Positions 45,834 through 55,656 of a DNA stretch of 64,000 bases are shown here, one piece after another. The translations under genes and the position numbers were made by a program. This DNA is from Gammaproteobacteria bacterium (GTDB lineage Bacteria > Pseudomonadota > Gammaproteobacteria > Xanthomonadales > Wenzhouxiangellaceae): NCBI GenBank assembly GCA_021772985.1, contig JAJFKX010000012.1, positions 1 through 64,000 of the forward strand, in the 5' to 3' direction. Positions within the stretch are counted from its first letter, which is position 1; every line of letters starts with the position of its first letter. Below the pieces are notes generated by a model, which saw only the letters and a list, made by a program, of their open reading frames with translations, was not told the DNA's origin and made no database searches.

Positions 45834-46020
45834 TGCTCTTTCAATCTAATCATCTTAGATCAGTGTTTTCATGATCTATCGCGTAAGTTGCTACGCCAAG
45901 GTTATAGCGCGCCATTTTCGAGCATTGAAACGCAAGTCAGAAGTTTTGCTAACCAACAATAAACCGGATTATTGCTAAATGAGGCAGGTTAAGTCGGGGG
46001 CTGGTTAAATTCAGAACTTC

Positions 46021-46395
46021 TCAGTTATCCCAAATCAATGCAGCAGCAACTTTACGTTTTTCATCCAGTAGCACATTAAAAGTACGGCAAGCAGCCAATG
46101 TATCCATGACTTCGACGCCAACACCCTTAGCCAACAGTGACTGTAGCAATAACATATCAGGGAAAATTTGTTGCACGCCAGTGCCCAACAGCAAAACTTC
46201 CGGCAGGTCGGCTAATACCGGCTGCAGCTTATCCAAACCCAGCAACTGACTATTGGTTACCGGCCAGTCAGTAATCAGCAATGAGTCACTTAGCAGCAAG
46301 CTGGTTTGATGACGTGTTTCACCAATCACTATGCCATGCTTATCGGCCGTGATTATATGATGAGGGTGGTGGCTTTGCTGCCAGGTTAATTGCAT
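46021..46395 (-). CDS. Mth938-like (DUF498) domain protein
   Basis: The 124-residue protein resembles the Mth938/Xcc1710 family: SLLITDWPV, LPEVLLLGTGVQQIFP, GVGVEVMDTLAACRTFNVLLDEKRKVAAALI. The fold is known but the function is not; a human relative, NDUFAF3, assists complex I assembly. It ends the yhbY transcript on the minus strand (10-base gap). Confidence 0.85.
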   Translation of the reverse strand: MQLTWQQSHHPHHIITADKHGIVIGETRHQTSLLLSDSLLITDWPVTNSQLLGLDKLQPVLADLPEVLLLGTGVQQIFPDMLLLQSLLAKGVGVEVMDTLAACRTFNVLLDEKRKVAAALIWDN

Positions 46396-46405
46396 TTGTT
46401 GAGTG

Positions 46406-46717
46406 CTACCCGGATGGCAACGCCAGTTTGGGCTCTTCCGGGTGTTTAAGGTAAAAGCATGCTACCTGGCCGATTTTTTGGACCATTTGTGCAGTCGTAG
46501 CTGCTTCAATAGCTGTAATTAATTCAGTGCGCTGGCTGCGTTCAGTCCGCAATTTGATTTTAATTAGTTCGTGATCTGCAAGCGTTTCGTGGATGGCTTG
46601 CAAAACATTTTCGGACAAACCCTTGTCAGCGATCATTACCACCGGTTGCAGATGATGGCAGAGGCCGCGCAAATATTTGAGCTGGTTTTTGGTTAAAGTA
46701 TTTTGCATCCGACTCAT
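46406..46717 (-). CDS. yhbY: YhbY-family ribosome-associated RNA-binding protein
   Basis: The 103-residue CRM-domain protein has KNQLKYLRGLCHHLQPVVMIADKGLSENVLQAI and a GxxG-like loop region, with Arg/Lys-rich strand RTERSQRTELI. YhbY binds pre-50S ribosomal particles. Start at 46717 (or 46708) fits the family; the longer frame to 46771 adds a non-conserved N-terminus. It is divergent from rlmE, a standard arrangement. Confidence 0.92.
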   Translation of the reverse strand: MSRMQNTLTKNQLKYLRGLCHHLQPVVMIADKGLSENVLQAIHETLADHELIKIKLRTERSQRTELITAIEAATTAQMVQKIGQVACFYLKHPEEPKLALPSG

Positions 46718-46861
46718 AGTGGGGCAAAGACAGGGATCCTTCAAGTGCAGAATGAAGTTGGAGAATGACAATATTCAGTGAAACTGAATTGAAAATCACA
46801 CCTGATAACATTGCTGGTATGTAACAATATCCATTCCATTAATGATTGAGTCACATCCATA

Positions 46862-47491
46862 GTGAATCGCAGCAAAAGCAGCCGTGCTTGGTTAAAAGAA
46901 CATTTTGATGATCACTGGGTACGTCGGGCACAGGCAGATGGTTGGCGTTCCAGAGCTGCTTTCAAGCTTTTGGAGATTGATGCTAAGGATAAAATATTGG
47001 CTGCCGGATCAGTGGTCGTTGACCTGGGGGCGGCGCCAGGTGGGTGGTCACAGGTCGCCATCCAACAGGTTGGTGATCAGGGTCAGGTATTCGCGTTGGA
47101 TATATTACCAATGCATACGATTGATGGCGTACAGTTTCTGGAGGGCGACTTTCGTGAGCAAACGGTGTTACAGCAATTGGAACAGCACTTGAACGGCAGG
47201 GCTGTAGACATTGTCTTATCCGATATGGCCCCCAATATCAGTGGCATGAAAGCGGTTGACCAGCCGCGCGCCATGTATTTGGCGGAACTGGCGCTGGATT
47301 TTGCCTGTCAGCATCTAAGGCCGGGTGGCAGTTGGTTGTGCAAGGTGTTTCAGGGCGCCGGGTTTGACGGTTTGTTACACCAGGCACGAGCAAATTTTGC
47401 TAAGGTATTAACCAGAAAACCGAAGGCATCGCGTCCACGAAGTAAAGAAGTGTACTTGTTGGGCCGAAACAAGCTAGCCAGCCCCCGGTAA
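46862..47491 (+). CDS. rlmE: 23S rRNA 2'-O-methyltransferase RlmE
   Basis: RlmE (FtsJ/RrmJ) methylates U2552 of 23S rRNA. The 209-residue protein starts at GTG 46862 with SSRAWLKEHFDDHWVRRAQ, has the SAM site VVDLGAAPGGWSQVA and the K-D-K-E catalytic set in AAFKLLEID, LSDMAPN, CKVFQG and SKEVYLL. It is upstream of ftsH, as usual. Confidence 0.96.
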   Translation: MNRSKSSRAWLKEHFDDHWVRRAQADGWRSRAAFKLLEIDAKDKILAAGSVVVDLGAAPGGWSQVAIQQVGDQGQVFALDILPMHTIDGVQFLEGDFREQTVLQQLEQHLNGRAVDIVLSDMAPNISGMKAVDQPRAMYLAELALDFACQHLRPGGSWLCKVFQGAGFDGLLHQARANFAKVLTRKPKASRPRSKEVYLLGRNKLASPR

Positions 47492-47576
47492 AAGATCAGT
47501 AATGACTTATGGGGCTGTTGTATATTAGGAACCCGGTTTATCGTTATCGGTAACGATCCCGGACGAGGATAAAGAT

Positions 47577-49523
47577 TTGAATGATTTGGTAAAAAACCTG
47601 ATTTTATGGTCATTTATTTTGATCGTACTACTGTCTGTGTTCCAGCATTACACTCAGGATGCACCGCGTACCCAGGAGTTGGAATATTCTGCATTTCTGG
47701 ATGCAGTGCGTAATGGTCAGGTGGAATCCGTGGTTATTGAGGAAAAAGGCCTCAGTAAGGAGATCACCGGTAAACTGCGTGATGGATCGGACTTTAAAAC
47801 CATAGGTATCGATGACCCGGGCCTGGTTAAAGATCTGGATGATAATCGTGTCAGCATTATTGGCAAGGAACCCGAAGGTCGTTCGGTATTGCTGGAGCTG
47901 TTTCTTGGCGCATTTCCAGTTTTATTGCTGATTGGTTTATGGGTTTACTTTATGCGCCAGATGCAAGGTGGCGGCGGTGGCCGTGGAGCTATGTCATTTG
48001 GTAAAAGCCGTGCCAAGTTGATGCAGGGCGAGGACCAGGTCAAGGTAACGTTCGCTGATGTGGCGGGTGCTGATGAGGCCAAGCACGAAGTGGAAGAATT
48101 GGTTGAGTTCCTGCGCGAACCGAGCAAGTTTACTCAATTGGGTGGTCATATCCCCCGCGGTTTGCTGATGGTAGGTCCACCGGGGACAGGTAAAACATTA
48201 TTGGCTAAAGCCATTGCGGGTGAAGCTAAAGTACCGTTTTTCTCTATTTCCGGATCAGATTTCGTGGAGATGTTTGTTGGTGTCGGTGCCTCAAGGGTAC
48301 GCGATATGTTTGAGCAAGCGAAGAAAAATGCACCGTGCATTATTTTCATTGACGAAATTGATGCCGTTGGCAGACACCGTGGTGCCGGATTAGGTGGTGG
48401 TCACGACGAACGTGAACAGACGCTCAACCAGTTGTTGGTTGAAATGGATGGTTTTGAAGCTGGTGAAGGCGTCATAGTGATTGCTGCCACTAACCGTCCG
48501 GATGTGTTAGATCCTGCGTTATTACGCCCCGGTCGTTTCGATCGTCAGGTGGTGGTGCCATTGCCGGATTTACGTGGCCGCGAACAGATTTTGAAAGTAC
48601 ACATGCGAAAAGTGCCACTGGCCAAGGATGTCAACACCCGAAATATTGCTCGTGGTTCACCTGGATTTTCCGGTGCTGACTTGGCTAATCTGGTGAATGA
48701 GGCTGCACTATTCGCTGCCCGTGGCAATCGCCGTGAGGTCAATATGGAGCACTTTGAGCGTGCCAAAGACAAAATCATGATGGGTGCTGAGCGCCGTTCG
48801 ATGGTGATGTCTGAGAAAGAGAAAAAATTGACTGCTTACCACGAATCAGGGCACGCGATTGTCGGCCGAATGGTGCCGGATCATGATCCTGTTTACAAGG
48901 TGACCATCATACCGCGTGGGCGGGCATTGGGTGTGACCATGTTTTTGCCGGAAGAGGATAGATACAGTCACAGTAAACAACATCTGGAAAGCCAGTTATG
49001 CAGCCTGTTTGGTGGCCGAATTGCCGAAGAGCTGGTGTTTGGTAAAGACCAGGTAACCACTGGCGCCAGTAATGATATTGAACGGGCTACCAAAATTGCA
49101 CGCAGCATGGTAACCAAATGGGGCTTATCGGAAGCGCTGGGACCGTTGGCTTACAGCGATGAGGAAGATGAGGTATTCCTGGGTCGGTCGGTGACTCAGC
49201 ACAAATCGGTTTCTGACGAAACTGCGTACAAGATTGACGTAGAAGTGCGCCGTTTGATTGATGACGCCTATGTTGTTTCGACCAAGATTCTTAACGACAA
49301 TCTGGATATTCTGCACAGCATGTCCGAAGCACTGATGAAATACGAAACCATTGATGCCAGTCAAATTGATCAATTGATGGCCCGTGAGTCAGTCGATCCA
49401 CCGGAAGATTGGGATGATGGTTCTTCTACTGATGATGGTGGTGACGGTCTCACTGACAGTGCGGAACAAACCGAAGAGAGTAAACAGGTTAATGGTCTGG
49501 ACGAAAGTCCTCAGGCTACCTGA
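47577..49523 (+). CDS. ftsH: ATP-dependent zinc metalloprotease FtsH
   Basis: The 648-residue membrane AAA protease degrades LpxC, RpoH and misfolded membrane proteins. Two N-terminal membrane segments (about 5-22 and 100-122) precede the AAA module ([25 protein letters not shown], arginine-finger RPGRFDR) and the protease site HESGHAIVG. The start is TTG at 47577 with GAGGA seven bases upstream, giving [11 protein letters not shown]. The C-terminus is acidic and low-complexity. Confidence 0.97.
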   Translation: MNDLVKNLILWSFILIVLLSVFQHYTQDAPRTQELEYSAFLDAVRNGQVESVVIEEKGLSKEITGKLRDGSDFKTIGIDDPGLVKDLDDNRVSIIGKEPEGRSVLLELFLGAFPVLLLIGLWVYFMRQMQGGGGGRGAMSFGKSRAKLMQGEDQVKVTFADVAGADEAKHEVEELVEFLREPSKFTQLGGHIPRGLLMVGPPGTGKTLLAKAIAGEAKVPFFSISGSDFVEMFVGVGASRVRDMFEQAKKNAPCIIFIDEIDAVGRHRGAGLGGGHDEREQTLNQLLVEMDGFEAGEGVIVIAATNRPDVLDPALLRPGRFDRQVVVPLPDLRGREQILKVHMRKVPLAKDVNTRNIARGSPGFSGADLANLVNEAALFAARGNRREVNMEHFERAKDKIMMGAERRSMVMSEKEKKLTAYHESGHAIVGRMVPDHDPVYKVTIIPRGRALGVTMFLPEEDRYSHSKQHLESQLCSLFGGRIAEELVFGKDQVTTGASNDIERATKIARSMVTKWGLSEALGPLAYSDEEDEVFLGRSVTQHKSVSDETAYKIDVEVRRLIDDAYVVSTKILNDNLDILHSMSEALMKYETIDASQIDQLMARESVDPPEDWDDGSSTDDGGDGLTDSAEQTEESKQVNGLDESPQAT

Positions 49524-49554
49524 TAGGATTTTCGGATAACATGCATTGGCCAAT

Positions 49555-50406
49555 ATGAGTTGGCTGGATTGCGGCGGTCAACCACTTGATCTGAGCCAAC
49601 CTGCCATAATGGGCGTGCTGAATGTAACGCCTGATTCTTTTTCTGACGGTGGTCTCTGGGTTGATACCGAATGGGCTATTGCCCATGCAATAGAACTGCT
49701 GGATGAGGGTGCGGCTATTATCGATATCGGCGGTGAATCCACTCGGCCAGGTGCTGATGCCGTAACCGTGTCTGAGGAAATAGACCGTGTTATACCTGTC
49801 ATTCAGGCACTGCACCAAGCTTGCCCAGATGTTGTTTTATCCATCGATACCAGTAAACCCCCGGTGATGCGGGCTGCTCTTGAGAGTGGCGCGCGCATGG
49901 TAAATGATGTTAATGCTTTACAAGCTGATGGTGCATTAGAGGTTGTCGCTGACAGTGATTGCGGTATATGTCTGATGCACATGCAGGGAATTCCAAAAAC
50001 AATGCAACATCAGCCTGATTATGTTGATGTGGTTACCGAGGTATCGGGATTTTTAGGCGGCCGCCTGCAGGCTTGTGCTGATGCGGGAATTGCTGTTGAG
50101 CGGATCGTGCTGGACCCTGGTTTTGGGTTTGGCAAAGCATTGCAGCACAACCTCGCTTTGCTGGCGAATCTGCAGCAACTGATGAAGTTGCAAAGGCCGC
50201 TGTTGGTGGGGCTGTCGCGTAAGTCGATGCTGGGTAAAATTACCGGTGCAGAAACTGGAGATCGAATGGTTGCCAGTGTCAGTGCAGCGTTGCTGGCGGC
50301 TCAAAATGGCGCAGCGATTTTGCGGGTGCATGATGTGGCTGCGACCTGCCAGGGTTTGCAGGTATGGCAGGCCATGCGCGAATATACACAACCAGATTTC
50401 ATATAA
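49555..50406 (+). CDS. folP: Dihydropteroate synthase
   Basis: The 283-residue enzyme joins dihydropterin pyrophosphate and p-aminobenzoate in folate synthesis and is the sulfonamide target. Motifs are MGVLNVTPDSFSDGG, IDIGGESTRPGAD, SIDTSKP and LDPGFGFGK. ATG at 49555 is chosen over TTG 49546. It sits between ftsH and glmM, the typical order. Confidence 0.96.
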   Translation: MSWLDCGGQPLDLSQPAIMGVLNVTPDSFSDGGLWVDTEWAIAHAIELLDEGAAIIDIGGESTRPGADAVTVSEEIDRVIPVIQALHQACPDVVLSIDTSKPPVMRAALESGARMVNDVNALQADGALEVVADSDCGICLMHMQGIPKTMQHQPDYVDVVTEVSGFLGGRLQACADAGIAVERIVLDPGFGFGKALQHNLALLANLQQLMKLQRPLLVGLSRKSMLGKITGAETGDRMVASVSAALLAAQNGAAILRVHDVAATCQGLQVWQAMREYTQPDFI

Positions 50407-50438
50407 TCTCTAATTTCTGTGAAATATCCTGATAATCA

Positions 50439-51809
50439 ATGAGCAAGCGCTATTTCGGAACAGATGGAATTCGAGGCCGGGTTGGTCAACCTCCGGTTAC
50501 GCCGGATTTTATGTTGCGCCTGGGGCATGCTGTTGGCACTGTGATGCAAACGTCGAGTCGGCGTTTGGTGGTGGTGGGCAAAGATACCCGGTTATCCGGG
50601 TATATGTTTGAATCGGCTTTAGAGGCAGGTCTGGCAGCAGCTGGCGCAGATATTGCCTTACTTGGTCCACTGCCTACTCCAGCTGTTTCATATTTAACCC
50701 GCACCTTGGGTGGCTGTGCCGGGATGGTGATTTCCGCTTCACATAATCCGTATCATGATAATGGCATAAAATTATTTGGTAAAAATGGCGGCAAATTGCC
50801 GGACCATCATGAACACGCTATCGAGCAGCAGCTGGAATTGTTGCTGCAGGCAGCTTATTTGCCGATGTCGGCAGTTAATTGTATCGGCAAAGCCAGGCGA
50901 ATTGATGATGCGGCTGGTCGTTATATAGAGTTTTGCAAGGCCAGTGTTGATGGCGAAATCAGTTTGGAAAATTTCCGGATTGTGGTCGACTGTGCACATG
51001 GTGCAGGCTACCAGGTGGCACCGCGTATCCTGCAGGAGCTAGGAGCTGAAGTCATTCCTATCAACAATAACCCTGATGGCCTCAATATTAATCAGAACTG
51101 TGGTTCCACTCATCCTCAAGGGCTGCAGCAAGCTGTTTCGGAGCACAAGGCTGACCTCGGGATAGCCTTGGATGGGGATGCAGATCGAGTGATCATGGTA
51201 GATCATCAAGGGCAACTGGTTGATGGTGATGGAATTTTATACGTGTTGGCCAGCGAACGTTATCGTCAGGGGCGGTTAAGTGCAGATCATGGTGTTGTCG
51301 GAACACTAATGACCAACTATGGCTTGGAGTTGGCATTAAATAGAAATAGAATTCCGCTGGTGCGTGCTGATGTTGGTGATCGTTATGTGCACCAAAAATT
51401 ATCAGAATATGGTTGGCAGCTTGGTGGTGAAACCTCTGGGCATGTATTGTGCCTGGACAAGTCGATAACTGGTGATGGTATGTTGACCGCAGTACAGGTT
51501 TTGCAAGCACTTGCCAGGCGCAAAATCAGCTTGGTACAGGCAGTTGATGGGTTACAGTTATTGCCGCAAATTATGATAAACGTACCTTTAGGGGATCACA
51601 GTTGGGCGGATTTGCTCGAAGACTCTGAGCTGACGGCGGCTGTGCATGCAGTCGAACAACAGTTGGAGGGCACTGGCAGGCTGGTGCTCCGTGCATCTGG
51701 TACCGAGCCATTGGTGAGAGTAATGGTAGAGCATCATGACAATCAACAGGCTATCCATCATGCCCAGAATGTAGCAGCGATTGTCAAGGAACTAACCCAA
51801 CATGCATGA
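50439..51809 (+). CDS. glmM: Phosphoglucosamine mutase
   Basis: The 456-residue enzyme converts glucosamine-6-phosphate to glucosamine-1-phosphate for UDP-GlcNAc. It has the phosphoserine loop ISASHNPYHDNGIK, the metal loop ALDGDADR, the sugar loop GGETSGH and the phosphate loop RASGTEPLVRV. Its end overlaps the next gene by eight bases. The usual downstream tpiA-secG is missing. Confidence 0.97.
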   Translation: MSKRYFGTDGIRGRVGQPPVTPDFMLRLGHAVGTVMQTSSRRLVVVGKDTRLSGYMFESALEAGLAAAGADIALLGPLPTPAVSYLTRTLGGCAGMVISASHNPYHDNGIKLFGKNGGKLPDHHEHAIEQQLELLLQAAYLPMSAVNCIGKARRIDDAAGRYIEFCKASVDGEISLENFRIVVDCAHGAGYQVAPRILQELGAEVIPINNNPDGLNINQNCGSTHPQGLQQAVSEHKADLGIALDGDADRVIMVDHQGQLVDGDGILYVLASERYRQGRLSADHGVVGTLMTNYGLELALNRNRIPLVRADVGDRYVHQKLSEYGWQLGGETSGHVLCLDKSITGDGMLTAVQVLQALARRKISLVQAVDGLQLLPQIMINVPLGDHSWADLLEDSELTAAVHAVEQQLEGTGRLVLRASGTEPLVRVMVEHHDNQQAIHHAQNVAAIVKELTQHA

Positions 51810-52740
51810 CAGTATTCCGGTTTTTGATTTATCCAGCGAAAAGAATGTATCTGAGCAACAGGTAACGGCGATTGGGAATGCATATCAAGCCTTTGGGTTT
51901 GCCGGTTTTACCGGGCATGGTATTGACGATAAGTTGATAACTGACGCTCACCAAACGTTTACAAGGTTGTTTGAATTACCTCAGGCAACAAAGCAAAAAT
52001 ACCATCAAACTGGCCGTAAAGGCGCTCGTGGCTACACCGGCTTTGGTGTAGAACAAGCCAAGGATCACAATGTTCCAGACATGAAAGAGTTTTGGCACAT
52101 TGGCCGGGAGATTGATAGCGGTAATCGTTATCCGGATGTTTTATATCCGAATTTATGGCCACAGGAATTGCCCGCATTGCGTTCTGAAGGTTATGCACTA
52201 TTTGATGCGTTGGATGGCCTGGGCAGAAGAATTTTGAAGGTGCTGGCCAGATTTCTTGAGATACCGGAATACTGGTTCGAAGATAAAGTTGACCAGGGCA
52301 ATGGTGTATTGCGAGCCATACACTATCCCCCCATTAGCTCAACCAAAGCCGGGCAGGTTCGTGCGGCTGCACACGAAGACATCAATGTAATTACCCTGTT
52401 GGTCGGTTCAGAACAAGCAGGTCTGGAAATTCTAAGCCGCAATCAGCGTTGGGTACCGGTTACAACTATTCCTGGAACCATCGTTGTTAATATTGGTGAT
52501 ATGTTGCAACGTTTGACCAATCACGTATTGCCATCCACCACCCACAGAGTCGTTAATCCGATCGATGATCGGTCCATGGTCTCGCGTTATTCCATGCCGT
52601 ATTTTTTACATTTTAATCCGGATGTGGAAATTAAAACACTGTCGCAGTGTATCTCCCCGGAAAACCCCGACCGTTATCCAGGCCCCATTACTGCCAATGC
52701 TTTCTTACAACAGCGTTTGGAAGAGATAAAACTTGCTTAA
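51802..52740 (+). CDS. Isopenicillin N synthase-like 2-oxoglutarate/Fe(II) oxygenase
   Basis: The 312-residue protein has the DIOX_N domain (IPVFDLSS, GFAGFTGHGID) and the 2OG-Fe(II) core with the His-Asp pair in AAHEDINVITLL, the distal His in TTHRVVNP and the 2OG-binding Arg in SRYSMPYFLHF. Bacterial members are oxidases of unknown substrate. It overlaps the glmM end by eight bases, so is translated with it. Confidence 0.88.
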   Translation: MHDSIPVFDLSSEKNVSEQQVTAIGNAYQAFGFAGFTGHGIDDKLITDAHQTFTRLFELPQATKQKYHQTGRKGARGYTGFGVEQAKDHNVPDMKEFWHIGREIDSGNRYPDVLYPNLWPQELPALRSEGYALFDALDGLGRRILKVLARFLEIPEYWFEDKVDQGNGVLRAIHYPPISSTKAGQVRAAAHEDINVITLLVGSEQAGLEILSRNQRWVPVTTIPGTIVVNIGDMLQRLTNHVLPSTTHRVVNPIDDRSMVSRYSMPYFLHFNPDVEIKTLSQCISPENPDRYPGPITANAFLQQRLEEIKLA

Positions 52741-52761
52741 TCAATAACAGCTTGATCGATC

Positions 52762-54078
52762 ATGACAGCAGATCAGCCAACGCATACGCCTAGAATTTTC
52801 AAGAATTTCGGTTTATTGCTTGGTGGGCGTGTCGGAGCTGCGGTATTTACTGTAATAGCACTCGCCATTATGGCGCGTGAATTAGGGGTTGAGGTGTTCG
52901 GTCTGGTTATTCTGGTGCACACTTATATCCTGATTATTAACGGGATTTTCAGCACCAAAGCCTTTGAGGCTATTGTCAAATACGGATTGCCGGCGCATTT
53001 GAATGGTGATGAAAATCGGTTGAAAAACCTTTTTACAACCAGTTACTGGGCGGACTTGATAACGGCGGTGATTAGTTGCCTGGCAGCGATTGTTTTGGCC
53101 CCCCAGGTCAGTGAATGGTTGGGTTCAGACCGGCAATTTGCTCAGTGGGCGCAAGTGTATGGTTTGCTGTTGTTATTTGCCGGCACCAGCACTGCCAAGG
53201 GTATTTTGAGGTTGTATAGCAAATTTGCAGCCTTGGGGTTTCAGCTTGGTCTGGGGCCCCTGGTACGTTTTCTTTTAGTGCTGCTGGCTTGGCGTCTGGA
53301 CGGTGGAGCAGAGAGTTATCTGGCGGCTTGGGGAGTGGGTTATCTAGTCGAAAACCTGATGTTGCATTGGCAGGCATGGGGGCAAATCATACAGCAGTTG
53401 AACGCACCTCGTTGGTGTCGACCGGAAATTAGGCTGCTGGCTCATCAGCATGCCGGGTTTTGGCCATTCGTGGGAGTTACTTATGTGCAGGGGACCCTGG
53501 ATTTATTGCCCAAACAATTGGCAACCATGCTGTCCGGTATATTTCTCGGAACAACGGCTGCCGGATTATTTCGCGTAGCGCGGGAACTGGCTACAATCGT
53601 CTCTAAACCGGCATTGCTGTTGCGCCAGGCAGTGTTTACCGATTTGACCCAGTTGTGGGAAAATCGGGATCCCCGCTTCAAGACCTTGCCGGTAAAAACA
53701 GCTTTGATAACCGGTAGTGCCGGGTTGTTACTGGCCCTGTTGGCAATACCGTTTGGTGAATTTGTATTGCTGGCGTTGTTTGGAGAAGGGTATCAGCAGG
53801 CACACTGGTTGCTGGTCATTTTATTGCTGGCTGCCAGTATGGAACTGGCCGCTTCAAGTTTGCATATGAGTGCCTATGCAATGAATAAGGCGACCATTAT
53901 TGTGTTGGTGAATATTTTTGCCACGCTATGTTATTTGATTGGTTTTGCGCTGTTAACGCCGGTCTATGGGCTAATCGCAACAGGTTGGGCAGCCTGTCTG
54001 ATGGCAGCTATAGCCTTGCTGGGATCAGCTTGGCTAGTCTGCAGTTTAAAAATGGAACCGCTTGCCAGTCAAGATTAA
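52762..54078 (+). CDS. Wzx-like polysaccharide flippase
   Basis: The 438-residue protein has about 12 hydrophobic segments and a polysaccharide-biosynthesis-type (MOP superfamily) N-terminus: NFGLLLGGRVGAAVFTVIALAIMARELG. It would flip lipid-linked oligosaccharides. No glycosyltransferase cluster is adjacent. Its end overlaps the convergent lpxH by four bases. Confidence 0.82.
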   Translation: MTADQPTHTPRIFKNFGLLLGGRVGAAVFTVIALAIMARELGVEVFGLVILVHTYILIINGIFSTKAFEAIVKYGLPAHLNGDENRLKNLFTTSYWADLITAVISCLAAIVLAPQVSEWLGSDRQFAQWAQVYGLLLLFAGTSTAKGILRLYSKFAALGFQLGLGPLVRFLLVLLAWRLDGGAESYLAAWGVGYLVENLMLHWQAWGQIIQQLNAPRWCRPEIRLLAHQHAGFWPFVGVTYVQGTLDLLPKQLATMLSGIFLGTTAAGLFRVARELATIVSKPALLLRQAVFTDLTQLWENRDPRFKTLPVKTALITGSAGLLLALLAIPFGEFVLLALFGEGYQQAHWLLVILLLAASMELAASSLHMSAYAMNKATIIVLVNIFATLCYLIGFALLTPVYGLIATGWAACLMAAIALLGSAWLVCSLKMEPLASQD

Positions 54079-54806
54079 ATAACCGATCCATGTCGTTGAA
54101 TGGAGGCATTGCTGACTTCCAGCCAACTGGCCTGGCTATACCAGTCACCTAATACCAGTCGCCGTTTGTCATTGTCATAGTGATGATCAGCTGGTCGATG
54201 GGTGTGGCCATGAATAATAGTCTCAACGGCATACTTGTTAAAAGCGTCCAGGATGGCATCTCGGTTGACATCCATTATGGCTGTGGCGCTATTTTGAGTA
54301 TGTGCCTGACTGGCATCGCGGGCATTTCTGGCAAATGCCATCCGCTGGGAAACGGGCTGGGTTAAAAACGCCTTGCGGGTTTCTGGTTTGAGTCTGTGGT
54401 TACGGAATGCTTGATATTCAATATCATCAGTACACCATGCATCCCCATGTGAAAGCAGGACTGTCTGGTTGTTGAAACGCACGATGCTGGGGTCTTCCAA
54501 TAATTGTATGCCCGCTTGTTCGGCATAGTTTTCAGCCAGTAAAAAATCCCGATTGCCATGCATGAAATAAAGTGTTTTACCTTGCTTGGTCAACTGCTGA
54601 AATGCGGCAGCGATTTCCAACCCCAGCTTTCCAGGTGCATCATCACCGATCCAGAGTTCGAAAAGATCACCTAGAATGTATAGAGTCTTAGCGTGTTGGG
54701 TTTTGTTGTGCAGAAAGTCAAGAAAGCGCCGAGTGATGTCCGGCGCTTCTAGTGACAGGTGCACATCCGACAGCAACAATATGTTGTCTGTGGGATGCAT
54801 TGGCAA
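54075..54806 (-). CDS. lpxH: UDP-2,3-diacylglucosamine diphosphatase
   Basis: LpxH makes lipid X in lipid A synthesis. The 243-residue metallophosphoesterase has LLSDVHLS, LGDLFELWIGDD, HGNRDFLL, SHGDAWCTDD and HGHTHRP in order, all typical. It is five bases after the cyclophilin gene, on the same strand. Confidence 0.95.
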   Translation of the reverse strand: MPMHPTDNILLLSDVHLSLEAPDITRRFLDFLHNKTQHAKTLYILGDLFELWIGDDAPGKLGLEIAAAFQQLTKQGKTLYFMHGNRDFLLAENYAEQAGIQLLEDPSIVRFNNQTVLLSHGDAWCTDDIEYQAFRNHRLKPETRKAFLTQPVSQRMAFARNARDASQAHTQNSATAIMDVNRDAILDAFNKYAVETIIHGHTHRPADHHYDNDKRRLVLGDWYSQASWLEVSNASIQRHGSVI

Positions 54807-54811
54807 GCGGC

Positions 54812-55456
54812 TTATTGGGAAGCTCTGAAAACGTCCACTGAATCAATGCTGATTGTCTCCATCGGCACATCACGGCCAAACGGTGGAATCGGTCCGGTTT
54901 CAGTGGCGGCAATGGCATCAACCACATCCATGCCATTGAGAACTTTTCCGAATACCGCATAACCCCAGGTTTGGCCGGTGTTTTTGTTGCGGTGGTCCAG
55001 TGCATTGTTGTCATTGTGATTGATAAAAAACTGACTGGTAGCAGAATGCGGATCACCGGTGCGAGCCATGGCGATAGTGCCACGTTCATTGCTAAGACCG
55101 TTGTCAGCTTCATTGGTAACTGGATTACGGGTTTGCTTACGCTGCATATCAGCGCTAAAACCGCCCCCCTGGATCATAAAGCCTTCGATTACACGATGAA
55201 AAATTGTCCCATTGTAGTAGCCGTCTTCAGCATATTTCAGGAAGTTATTGACTGAGTTGGGTGCACGGTCGGCAAACAATTCAAGCTGAATATCACCTTG
55301 ACTGGTGTGCAGCACTACTTGTGGGCGATTAACATTATCAACCTGAATGGTATCGGCGGTGGCGCTATCGGCAGATTGTGCAAGTACGATGTTGCTACCG
55401 GCTAATGCGAACAGGCAAGTTGCCAAAGTGTGACGGATAAAAGATATACGACGCAT
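54812..55456 (-). CDS. Periplasmic cyclophilin-type peptidyl-prolyl isomerase
   Basis: The 214-residue protein has an N-terminal signal peptide (to about VLA) and a cyclophilin domain: DIQLELFADRAPNSVNNFLKYAEDGYYNGTIFHRVIEGFMIQGG split over the start, RTGDPHSATSQFFIN, and WGYAVFGKVLNGMDVVD. It catalyses proline isomerisation. The signal peptide makes it PpiA-like; its place upstream of lpxH resembles ppiB of other genera. Confidence 0.9.
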   Translation of the reverse strand: MRRISFIRHTLATCLFALAGSNIVLAQSADSATADTIQVDNVNRPQVVLHTSQGDIQLELFADRAPNSVNNFLKYAEDGYYNGTIFHRVIEGFMIQGGGFSADMQRKQTRNPVTNEADNGLSNERGTIAMARTGDPHSATSQFFINHNDNNALDHRNKNTGQTWGYAVFGKVLNGMDVVDAIAATETGPIPPFGRDVPMETISIDSVDVFRASQ

Positions 55457-55656
55457 AGGTTTTCCTCATGACTTGGTAATTTCTCAGGTTGCGAATGATA
55501 CCGCTAACTCACTAACGTTGCAGGCATAGCTGCAATAATAGCTTTAAAGCTTGCTCTCCAATATAGCTTTTTCGCTATCATGAATTACAATCCGGCCAGT
55601 GTTCGGCCGCTTTAAAACACCCTGATTTCGACAGCAGCTATTTGAAAGGTTCATCT

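Noticed and set aside
45834-46020. Possible rpoS remnant after nlpD
   Set aside because: No sigma-factor-like peptide is found in any frame; only a short ATCTAA/TTAGAT hairpin is present.
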